Position numbers and translations under genes: made by a program. Below, piece by piece: positions 57,524 through 64,000 of a DNA stretch of 64,000 nt. Where the stretch lies: the NCBI GenBank assembly GCA_949502235.1, contig CATBDC010000006.1, forward strand, positions 62,001-126,000, read 5' to 3'. Below the pieces are notes generated by a model that worked only from the letters and a program-made list of their open reading frames with translations, was not told where the DNA came from and ran no database searches. The stretch's first letter is position 1; every line of letters begins with the position of its first letter. The stretch is from an uncultured Lachnospiraceae bacterium. Lineage in GTDB: Bacteria > Bacillota > Clostridia > Lachnospirales > Lachnospiraceae.

Positions 57524-59239
57524 ATGAAGCAGAAAAGGAAGCTGCCAATAGGGATTGAATTTTTTAAGGATATGCGGACCCGGGACTACTACTATATTGA
57601 TAAAACCGGATTTATCAGAGAGCTTCTGGATAATTATGGAAGTGTAAATTTGTTCACAAGACCACGCCGTTTTGGAAAGAGTCTTAATATGGATATGCTC
57701 AAATCTTTTTTCGAGATTGGAACCGAAGCAGCGCTCTTTGAAGGATTAGAGATTGCAGAAGATATAGACAGATGTAGGGAATATATGGGTAAATTCCCCG
57801 TTATTTCTATTAGTCTGAAGGATGTCGAAGGAGAAAATTACGAGACTGCATATGATAATCTGGGCATAGTAATTAGTGAAGAAGCGGAGAGATTCGATTT
57901 TTTGCCTGACAGTAAAGAATTAACCTGGACAGAAAAGGAAAAGCTGCTCCGTCTGATGAAAGGGGATTTTGAGAAACCTGCTTATCTTCATAACAGCCTC
58001 CGGCTTCTGACAAGGCTTCTGCATAAGCACTATGGAACACAGGTTATTGTGTTAATTGATGAATATGATGTACCGCTTGACAAGGCTTATCAAAATGGAT
58101 ACTATCCCCAGATGGTGCAGCTGATACGTTCTGTATTCAGTCAGGTGTTGAAAACGAACAAGAATCTCTATTTTGCAGTGATTACAGGATGTTTAAGAAT
58201 TGCAAAGGAAAGCATTTTTACAGGACTTAATAATTTTAAGGTAAGAACGATTGCCGATGTGTCGTATGCTGAATATTTTGGGTTTACAGATAAAGAGGTC
58301 AGGGAAATGCTTTCTTACTATGATCTGGAAGATAAGTTCAGCCAGATGAAAGAATGGTATGACGGCTATCGTTTTGGACAGGTTGATGTATATTGTCCGT
58401 GGGATATTCTAAATCAATGTGATAAATTCCTGGAATCCAGGTCTGCTCCAATGGAGCCGCACTGGGAGAACAGCAGCAGTAATGCAATTATACAGGACAT
58501 TATTGAACATGCAACGAATACCACAAAAGATCAGATTGAGGCGCTGATTTCGGGTGAAGAGATAGAAAAAGCTTTGATACCGGAATTAACTTATACAGAT
58601 CTTGACAGCCAGGATGTAGAGGTACGACAGACATATTTGTGGAGCGTTTTGTTTGCAACGGGATATTTGACTGTGGCAGGCCGGTTAGAAAACGGGTTTT
58701 ACAGGCTTATTATTCCTAATCGGGAGATACTGGGCATCTATGAAAAGAAGATTCGATCATGGTTCAAGATTGAGGCCACAAATAAAAAGTTGAAGTGGCA
58801 GAATTTTTGTAGTGCGGTAAAGGATGGAAAAGCAAAAGAGGTTCAGGAACTATTGAATGAGTTTATGGCAGAAGCCATCAGCATCAGAGATACATGTGCG
58901 AAAAAATCAATGAAAGAAAATTTCTACCATGGCCTTTTGCTGGGTCTTTTGCAGGTTGAAGAAAGCTGGATTGTAAAGTCTAATGCAGAGTCAGGTATTG
59001 GTTATACGGATACACAGATTGAGATACCGTCTGAAAAGACAGGATGTGTCATTGAGATGAAGTATGCACAAGAGGGGCGTTTTGATGCTGCCTGCAAAGA
59101 GGCAATGATACAGATTGAGAATGATGGTTATACAGACGTATTTCATAAGAAAGGGATGCGGACAATTCATGTGTATGGAATAGCATGTTATAAGAAGAGC
59201 TGTAAAATAGAATATCGTATGGAAGGCAGGCGGCAGTAA
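57524..59239 (+). CDS. AAA-ATPase-like / PDDEXK_9 nuclease-domain protein
   Basis: 571 residues. It opens with LPIGIEFFKDMRTRDYYYIDKTGFIRELLDNYGSVNLFTRPRRFGKSLNMDMLKSFFE, the AAA-ATPase_like (PF09820) signature with the unusual RPRRFGKS P-loop. VIVLIDEYDVPLDKAY is Walker B. The C-terminal ~100 residues contain a PDDEXK_9 core (TDTQIEIPSEKTGCVIEMKYAQEG). These proteins are abundant and multicopy in gut anaerobes, and their role is unknown (mobile or defence-linked). Lower G+C than the corrinoid genes. The ATG at 57524 follows AAAGGGGTG; a GTG at 57512 is in frame. Confidence 0.85.
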   Translation: MKQKRKLPIGIEFFKDMRTRDYYYIDKTGFIRELLDNYGSVNLFTRPRRFGKSLNMDMLKSFFEIGTEAALFEGLEIAEDIDRCREYMGKFPVISISLKDVEGENYETAYDNLGIVISEEAERFDFLPDSKELTWTEKEKLLRLMKGDFEKPAYLHNSLRLLTRLLHKHYGTQVIVLIDEYDVPLDKAYQNGYYPQMVQLIRSVFSQVLKTNKNLYFAVITGCLRIAKESIFTGLNNFKVRTIADVSYAEYFGFTDKEVREMLSYYDLEDKFSQMKEWYDGYRFGQVDVYCPWDILNQCDKFLESRSAPMEPHWENSSSNAIIQDIIEHATNTTKDQIEALISGEEIEKALIPELTYTDLDSQDVEVRQTYLWSVLFATGYLTVAGRLENGFYRLIIPNREILGIYEKKIRSWFKIEATNKKLKWQNFCSAVKDGKAKEVQELLNEFMAEAISIRDTCAKKSMKENFYHGLLLGLLQVEESWIVKSNAESGIGYTDTQIEIPSEKTGCVIEMKYAQEGRFDAACKEAMIQIENDGYTDVFHKKGMRTIHVYGIACYKKSCKIEYRMEGRRQ

Positions 59240-59367
59240 GATACCATCTTTCTTCTATAGGAGACAGCCTTTCACAGCAGACAGTGCAGACATAATCATT
59301 CTGGCGATATGTGAGCAAACGGGATGATAATGCCGGACATAAGGTACTGTATGAGCCGGCGGTAAAT

Positions 59368-59408
59368 AAAAGCCCTGGCCGGACTGCTTGGAAAAGGCTT
59401 TTTTTTTG
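59368..59408 (+). terminator. Terminator after the AAA/PDDEXK gene
   Basis: AAAAGCC (59368-59374) pairs with GGCTTTT (59396-59402), with an inner CCGGACTGCTTGG loop and a run of nine T. Confidence 0.65.
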
Positions 59409-59643
59409 TCCATATTTCGTTCTATATCGGCTCCAACAGGATATTTTTCAGAGATGCAGCGTAGTACCGTGTCTCCGGAGTGGGAAAGCTGCACGCAGGG
59501 ATTCTGTGAGGAGCATACCCCGCAAGGAATATGTCTACTTGACCCGGTTAACCCGAGCCGCAGGCAGAGGTTAGATTATATGGTTTTCAATTTGTCTTTC
59601 ATATGCTATTATGGATAAAGCGGGAAAAACGAGGAGACAAAAG
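59409..59643 (+). promoter_or_regulatory. Leader region of the hem/precorrin-2 operon, possibly structured
   Basis: A 235-bp interval without a convincing gene. From about 59470 it contains GGAGTGGGAAAGC, TTCTGTGAGGAGCATACCCC and TACTTGACCCGGTTAACCCG followed by AGCCGCAGGCAGAGG. The last block recalls the 3' box of TPP riboswitches (CTGATCCGGTTAATACCGGC), but the first block is poor and no terminator follows. It lacks a B12 box. Left as an unclassified candidate RNA element. Confidence 0.3.
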
Positions 59644-60135
59644 ATGATAAAACCATATTTTCCATTATTTATAGATATCTCACAGAAAGAAATCGTGGTA
59701 GCCGGCGGGGGTAAAGTAGCGGAAAGAAGAGTAAATACACTTCTTTCCTTTACAGAGCATATAAAAGTTGTGTCGCCAGAGCTTACAGAGGGGCTGCATT
59801 ATTTGGCAGAAAACGGGCAGATTGTCTGGCTGGAGAAGCTTTATGAGAGTAAAGTACTTGAAGGCGCTGATATAGTGCTTGCGGCAACAGATGATGCCTC
59901 CTGTAATGAGCAGATTGTCAGGGACTGCAGAAAACGGGGAATTTTAGTAAATACGGCTCATAAAAAGGAGCTGTGTGATTTTTATTTTCCGGCGGTAGAC
60001 GTCAGAGAAAATGTTGTTGTAGGGATAAATGCAAGCGGAATTAACCATAAGCAGGTTAAACAGATGAGAAAAGATTTAGAAACGATAGACGAAATAAAGA
60101 AAAAGTTAGGGCTCAGCGAGGAACAGCATGAGTAA
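59644..60135 (+). CDS. Precorrin-2 dehydrogenase (Met8/CysG N-terminal type)
   Basis: 163 residues. YFPLFIDISQKEIVVAGGGKVAERRVNTLLSF is the NAD-binding start of the CysG(N)/Met8 family; IVLAATDDASCNEQIVRDCRKRGILVNTAHKKELCDFYFPA completes the dehydrogenase core. It oxidises precorrin-2 to sirohydrochlorin, the substrate of CbiK. The short length suggests dehydrogenase only. GAGGAG precedes the ATG at 59644. It overlaps hemC by 8 bp. Confidence 0.88.
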   Translation: MIKPYFPLFIDISQKEIVVAGGGKVAERRVNTLLSFTEHIKVVSPELTEGLHYLAENGQIVWLEKLYESKVLEGADIVLAATDDASCNEQIVRDCRKRGILVNTAHKKELCDFYFPAVDVRENVVVGINASGINHKQVKQMRKDLETIDEIKKKLGLSEEQHE

Positions 60136-61015
60136 AAGGATTGTAATTGGCAGCAGAAAAAGCAGGCTTGCGGTAATACAGACAGAAAAGGTTATTGATT
60201 ATATAAAAAAGAACTATCCAGAGATAGAGACGGAAATGGTTACCTTAGAGACAACTGGAGACCGGCGGCTGGATATAACGCTTGAGAAAATCGGGGGAAA
60301 GGGGCTGTTTGTCAAGGAGCTTGACAGAGCGCTTTTAGATAAAACCATTGATTTGTCCGTCCACAGTCTTAAGGATATGCCTATGGAGGAGTCAGAGGAG
60401 ATTCCTATTGTTGCGTTTTCAGAAAGAGAGGATGTAAGAGATGTTCTTGTACTTCCGGAGGGAGTGAGGGAATGGACGGGGGAAGGTGTTATCGGCTGTT
60501 CTTCCTTTCGGAGGCGGATACAGGGGCAGAAGCTTTTTCCCGGCGCTAAGTTTAAAAGTGTGAGAGGAAATGTGCTTACAAGGCTTGAGAAGCTTAACGC
60601 AGGAGAGTATGACGCCCTGATTCTTGCCGCGGCGGGACTTAAAAGGCTTGGACTTGAGGGGCGGATATACAGATATTTTTCCACAGATGAGATACTGCCG
60701 GCGGCAGGGCAGGGGATTTTGGCCGTACAGGGAAGGCGCGGGGAGGACTATTCATTTTTAGAGGGATTCGGCAGCAGGGAAACTGCCTGTATCGCAAAAA
60801 GTGAGAGGGCGTTTGTAAGGTATCTTGACGGAGGCTGTACCTCGCCGGTGGCAGCATATGGAGAGGTATGGGGCGGCAGGCTTGTGTTAAAGGGTCTGTA
60901 TTATATAGAGGAAACGCAAAGCTTTGTAATCGGAGGTATGACAGGGAAGCTTTCGGAGGCGGAAGAGACAGGGATTGCACTGGCAAAGGAGATGAGGAAA
61001 AAGTATGATCCATAA
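60128..61015 (+). CDS. hemC: Hydroxymethylbilane synthase (porphobilinogen deaminase)
   Basis: 295 residues. IVIGSRKSRLAVIQTEKVIDYIKKNYPEIE, TTGDRRLDITLEKIGGKGLFVKELDRALLDKTIDLSVHSLKDMP, LPAAGQGILAVQ and the cofactor Cys in YLDGGCTSPVAAYGEV are all present. It joins four porphobilinogen units. Overlaps the upstream gene; the following 250 bp hold a gene remnant rather than the next pathway step. Confidence 0.94.
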   Translation: MSKRIVIGSRKSRLAVIQTEKVIDYIKKNYPEIETEMVTLETTGDRRLDITLEKIGGKGLFVKELDRALLDKTIDLSVHSLKDMPMEESEEIPIVAFSEREDVRDVLVLPEGVREWTGEGVIGCSSFRRRIQGQKLFPGAKFKSVRGNVLTRLEKLNAGEYDALILAAAGLKRLGLEGRIYRYFSTDEILPAAGQGILAVQGRRGEDYSFLEGFGSRETACIAKSERAFVRYLDGGCTSPVAAYGEVWGGRLVLKGLYYIEETQSFVIGGMTGKLSEAEETGIALAKEMRKKYDP

Positions 61016-61253
61016 GGATGTAAAAGGATCAGAGCTTATTATGTATCAGACAGAGGATGGGCTGACAAAGGTAGAAGTGACGTTTGAGGATGATACGGTC
61101 TGGCTCTCGATTGATCAGATGGCGGAAAGAAAAGCCAGGGAAGAATATGGGAAATATAAGCGTCTTCATACAGATGATATTTCCAGGATAGAGGAAGACT
61201 ATATAAGCGCATTGGAACATATGGAGAGTATGCTTCTGCGTGATGAAATATGA
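61005..61253 (+). pseudogene. Internally deleted RhuM-family remnant
   Basis: 82 codons. GSELIMYQTEDGLTKVEVTFEDDTVWLSIDQMAE is the N-terminal signature of RhuM-type proteins, which usually continue for about 300 residues. Here, directly after QMAE, the frame jumps to RKAREEYGKYKRLHTDDISRIEEDYISALEH, which looks like the C-terminal coiled end of the same family. The middle is missing in frame. It sits inside the hem operon between hemC and cobA-hemD. It may still be translated but is unlikely to be functional. Confidence 0.6.
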
Positions 61254-61298
61254 AAGAGTGGCTGTAAAAAGTTTCTATGAAGAGTCAGAGGTATATAA

Positions 61299-62810
61299 AT
61301 GGAAGGCAAAGTTTGGCTTGTAGGCGCGGGCCCCGGAGATGAGGGCCTTCTGACAGTAAAGGCAAGGGATATTCTTTTGGATGCGGATACAATCGTGTAT
61401 GATCATCTGGTGGGAAAGAATATTCTTTTAAAATATGGAGCAGGAAAAGAACTGATAAATGTGGGAAAAACCGCAGGGCACCATCCGATTCCCCAGGATA
61501 TGATCAACCGGATTCTGACCGAAGAGGCGGGAAAGGGGAAAAAGGTCGTGCGCTTAAAGGGCGGCGATCCATTTCTGTTCGGGCGGGGCGGCGAGGAGCT
61601 TGAGGAGCTTAGGGAGTGCAGCATTCCCTTTGAGGCAGTGCCGGGCGTTACATCTGCCCTTGCTGTCCCGGCATACAATGGGATACCGGTTACTCATAGA
61701 GATTATGCTTCTTCTCTTCACATTGTTACGGGACATGCAGGAGCAGGGAAGGAAAATAAGATTAATTATAAGGCTCTTGTGGAGGCTGGAGGAACTCTTG
61801 TTTTTTTAATGGGAGTTACGGCTCTTGAAAGCATTATGGAAGGGCTTAAAAAAGGGGGAATGAGCCCGTCTGTACCTGCGGCAGTTCTTCAGGAGGGAAC
61901 GACAGCAGGGCAGAGGCGGGTAGTGGCGGACGTAGGCACGCTTGCAGAAAAGGCGGCGGAGGCAGGGATAAAACCGCCGGCTCTGGTTGTGGCCGGAGAT
62001 GTGTGCAGGCTGTCGGACAGGCTTGACTGGTATGAGAAGAAGCCGCTGACGGGAACACGTATTTTTCTCACGAGGCCGAAGGAATTGATTTCCTCTATGG
62101 CTGGAAGGTTAAGAAATAAGGGGGCAGAGGTTCTGGAGATTCCATCTATCGAGACGGTGCCTATAAAGGAGAACTGTTTATTAGAGGAAGCATTTAAAAA
62201 GATAGAGACATTTGACTGGATCGTGTTTACAAGCCAGGTGGGTGTGCGGGTTTTCTTTGAAAAGATGAGAGAGTATAAAACAGACATCAGGAGTATATGC
62301 CGCGCTAAATTTGCCGTTATCGGAGAGGGAACAAAAAGAGCATTAGAATTACAGGGCATATTTGCAGACGTAATGCCAGAAATATATGACGGTGTATCTC
62401 TGGGAAGAGCGCTTGCCGGACAGGATATTATGGGTAAGAGGATTCTTATTCCAAGAGCAGAGAAAGGAAGCAAGGAGCTGGTTCCGATCCTTGAGGAGGC
62501 AGGGGCGTCTGTTTCAGATCTGCCGGTTTACCGTACCGTGTACCGGGATTTTACGGGAATCCCTCTGTCCATCAAAGATGAAATTCACAGCGGGAGGACT
62601 TCCTGTGCAGTATTTACCAGCAGCTCTACGGTAGAGGGATTTGTAAAAGCGGCAGAAGGCGCGGATTTTTCAAGACTTACGGCGGCGTGTATCGGGCGGC
62701 AGACTGCAGATACGGCTAAGAAATATGGAATGAAATGTTATGTATCAGAAAGGGCGTCCATTGACAGCCTGGCAGAGCTTGTAGAAAGGATAAGGAAGAC
62801 AGATGATTAA
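61299..62810 (+). CDS. Uroporphyrinogen-III C-methyltransferase / uroporphyrinogen-III synthase fusion
   Basis: 503 residues. ~1-245 is SUMT/CobA: VWLVGAGPGDEGLLTVKARDILLDADTIVYDHLV, VVRLKGGDPFLFGRGGEELEEL, VPGVTSALAVPAYNGIPVTHRDYASSLHIVTGH, LMGVTALESIM. ~250-500 is HemD: IFLTRPKELISSMAGRLRNKGAEVLEIPSIETVPI, DWIVFTSQVGVRVFFEKM, VFTSSSTVEGFVKA. It closes the tetrapyrrole ring and methylates it twice to precorrin-2, which commits flux to corrin or siroheme. Overlaps hemB by 8 bp. Such fusions are common in Clostridia. Confidence 0.93.
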   Translation: MEGKVWLVGAGPGDEGLLTVKARDILLDADTIVYDHLVGKNILLKYGAGKELINVGKTAGHHPIPQDMINRILTEEAGKGKKVVRLKGGDPFLFGRGGEELEELRECSIPFEAVPGVTSALAVPAYNGIPVTHRDYASSLHIVTGHAGAGKENKINYKALVEAGGTLVFLMGVTALESIMEGLKKGGMSPSVPAAVLQEGTTAGQRRVVADVGTLAEKAAEAGIKPPALVVAGDVCRLSDRLDWYEKKPLTGTRIFLTRPKELISSMAGRLRNKGAEVLEIPSIETVPIKENCLLEEAFKKIETFDWIVFTSQVGVRVFFEKMREYKTDIRSICRAKFAVIGEGTKRALELQGIFADVMPEIYDGVSLGRALAGQDIMGKRILIPRAEKGSKELVPILEEAGASVSDLPVYRTVYRDFTGIPLSIKDEIHSGRTSCAVFTSSSTVEGFVKAAEGADFSRLTAACIGRQTADTAKKYGMKCYVSERASIDSLAELVERIRKTDD

Positions 62811-63780
62811 AAGACCAAGAAGATTAAGAGGCAGCGAAGGGTTACGGAGGATGGTCCGGGAGACGAGGATGGATAAGTCCTCTCTGATTTATCCCATGTT
62901 TATAAAAGACGGCACAGGGGTGAGAGAGGAGCTTTCCTCTATGCCCGGGCAGTACAGGTGCAGTGTGGATCAGATGTATGGCGAGCTTCAGAAGGTGTGT
63001 GACGCCGGTGTGGGGGCGGTCATGCTCTTTGGAGTTCCCGGCCATAAGGATGAGGCGGCAAGCCAGGCATACGCAGAAGACGGGGTGATTCAGCGGGCGC
63101 TTAGGGAAGCAAAAAAGAGATTTCCGGATTTGTATTATATTACGGATGTATGTCTGTGTGAATATACCTCTCACGGGCATTGCGGGATGCTTTGCGGCCA
63201 GGATGTGGATAATGACAGGACGATTAAGGTGCTGGGCAGGACCGCGCTTTCTCATGTTCAGGCCGGCGCGGATATGGTGGCTCCTTCTGACATGATGGAC
63301 GGGAGAGTGGCAGAGATAAGAAGAGTTCTGGATGAGCATGCTTATGTAAATACACCTATTATGTCTTATGCAGTAAAATATGCCTCAGGCTTTTACGAGC
63401 CCTTCCGGGACGCGGCAGAATCGGCGCCGTCCTTTGGAGACAGAAAGAGCTATCAGATGGATTACCATAACAGCAGGGAAGGGATCAAAGAGGTGCTTCT
63501 TGACGAGGATGAGGGGGCAGACATTGTGATGGTTAAGCCGGCACTCTCCTATCTTGATATGATTGTAAGGGTTAGGGAGGTAACCAATCTTCCGGTAGCG
63601 GCCTATAGCGTGAGCGGGGAATATGCCATGATAAAGGCAGCGGCAGAAAAAGGATGGATTGATGAGGCAAAGATTGTATGTGAGACAGCAGCCTCAGTGT
63701 TCCGTGCAGGGGCGCAGTGCTATCTTACCTATTACGCGAAAGAGCTGGCAGGATATATGGATGAGGGGCGGATAGGGTAG
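62803..63780 (+). CDS. hemB: Porphobilinogen synthase (5-aminolevulinate dehydratase)
   Basis: 325 residues. RPRRLRGSEGLRRMVRETRMDKSSLIYPMFIKDG start, the metal-binding VCLCEYTSHGHCGMLCG cluster, DMMDGRVAEIRRVLDE, SYAVKYASGFYEPFRDAAESAPSFGDRKSYQMD with one Schiff-base lysine, and MVKPALSYLDMIVRVRE with the other. It condenses two 5-aminolevulinate molecules. The cysteine-rich site indicates a Zn-dependent form. hemL is not seen downstream within the window. Confidence 0.94.
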   Translation: MIKRPRRLRGSEGLRRMVRETRMDKSSLIYPMFIKDGTGVREELSSMPGQYRCSVDQMYGELQKVCDAGVGAVMLFGVPGHKDEAASQAYAEDGVIQRALREAKKRFPDLYYITDVCLCEYTSHGHCGMLCGQDVDNDRTIKVLGRTALSHVQAGADMVAPSDMMDGRVAEIRRVLDEHAYVNTPIMSYAVKYASGFYEPFRDAAESAPSFGDRKSYQMDYHNSREGIKEVLLDEDEGADIVMVKPALSYLDMIVRVREVTNLPVAAYSVSGEYAMIKAAAEKGWIDEAKIVCETAASVFRAGAQCYLTYYAKELAGYMDEGRIG

Positions 63781-63781
63781 G

Positions 63782-64000
63782 TTACTCTTTTATCCGCCTG
63801 CAGAATTCTGCCGGTGTGACTGCAGGAATCATAGATTCGCTAAAATCTTTTATATTATTGGTTATAATAAATCTGGCATTCACTGTTTCAGCACACTTGA
63901 ACTGCAGGCAATCTTCAAAATCCTTAAAATTGTTCATATCAATGGCTTTCAGGACATCTTCATGGCTGGCGCTAATGACTTGGATAATTTGAAGGATTTT
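63782..64000 (-). CDS. PIN-domain protein, C-terminal part (probable VapC-like toxin)
   Basis: The frame is open to the window edge; the N-terminus lies beyond it. The visible ~72 residues read ILQIIQVISASHEDVLKAID, then FKDFEDCLQFKCAETVNARF followed by IITNNIKDFSESMIPAVTPAEF. The DFEDxLQ...A.yIIT.N.KDF pattern with conserved acidic residues is the C-terminal half of PIN-domain ribonucleases. A partner antitoxin would lie to the right, outside the window. It converges on hemB. Confidence 0.7.
   Translation of the reverse strand, partial: KILQIIQVISASHEDVLKAIDMNNFKDFEDCLQFKCAETVNARFIITNNIKDFSESMIPAVTPAEFCRRIKE

Noticed and set aside
59255-59618. Overlapping open frames of 76-90 codons in the hem leader
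   Set aside because: Frames on both strands cross a terminator, lack good ribosome sites and show no recognisable protein pattern; the region is better described as leader RNA.
1-64000. CRISPR arrays, tRNA or rRNA genes, prophage modules
   Set aside because: Looked for regularly spaced direct repeats, tRNA-like GGTTCGAATCC blocks with acceptor stems, and phage structural genes. None was convincing; dispersed family A and B repeats are not regularly spaced.

Overview
The window looks like a chromosomal segment of an anaerobic Firmicute, most likely a Lachnospiraceae (Clostridia) gut-type organism. The grounds are moderate G+C, strong AGGAGG-type ribosome sites with ATG/GTG/TTG starts, a tRNA-Phe T-box leader, a 6S-like RNA, ATP-type PEP carboxykinase, FeoAB, a sortase-anchored NlpC/SpaA/VaFE surface protein and a complete-looking anaerobic (CbiK/CbiD/CbiG) corrinoid pathway. 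No database search was possible, so the genus is not named.

Layout. 1-2.9 kb: end of a lactate-permease-like transporter, a small membrane protein, an M20 carbamoyl/allantoate-type amidohydrolase and an XRE-GntR-FCD regulator. 3-12.5 kb: cytidylate-kinase-like protein, cysteine-desulfidase-like CyuA, an ArsP_2-like permease, several small Lachnospiraceae-type proteins, a PHP phosphoesterase, FeoA/FeoB and a CmpB-like membrane protein. 12.5-22 kb: a cell-surface NlpC/SpaA/VaFE protein behind a hairpin-rich leader, leuC-leuD-thrC, pckA, a 6S-like RNA and a SpoIID-domain protein. 22-30.9 kb: YihY, a HAD phosphatase, pheS-pheT under a Phe T-box, sppA, an RDD protein, queA and an atypical Cu/Zn-SOD-like protein.

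30.9-47.7 kb is one long corrinoid operon: cbiD-cbiL-cbiF-cbiG-cbiH-(cobK-cbiE-cbiT fusion)-cbiA-cobT-cobU-cobS-cobU-like-cobC-cbiB-[PDDEXK nuclease]-cobD-cbiP-cbiC. It is followed by a heterodimeric ABC exporter with its own leader-peptide/attenuator region, then, on the minus strand, cbiK and the cobalt ECF transporter cbiM-cbiN-cbiQ-cbiO behind a cobalamin riboswitch. 55.5-57.4 kb is a graveyard of broken genes, including a pair resembling the Cys-Cys-COOH (seleno)protein SaoC and the SaoB binding protein. An AAA-ATPase/PDDEXK protein follows. 59.6-63.8 kb carries precorrin-2 dehydrogenase, hemC, a remnant of a RhuM-type gene, a cobA-hemD fusion and hemB, which feed uroporphyrinogen III and precorrin-2 to the corrin genes. 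The window ends in a PIN-domain gene on the minus strand.

Together the window holds nearly the whole route from 5-aminolevulinate to cobalamin plus cobalt uptake and chelation. hemA, hemL and the cob(I)alamin adenosyltransferase are not seen.

The most unusual signals are non-coding. Family A is a dispersed palindromic element with a 27-bp short form (arms GTTACTGT/ACAGTAAC) and a 69-bp long form that carries an internal hairpin between the same arms. Family B is built around GGGACGGAGTATTT. Copies sit inside the pheS T-box, across start codons, and at the 3' ends of three cobalamin genes, where they supply the last codons and the stop. A second strong signal is the 33-codon leader peptide with mutually exclusive hairpins before the ABC exporter.
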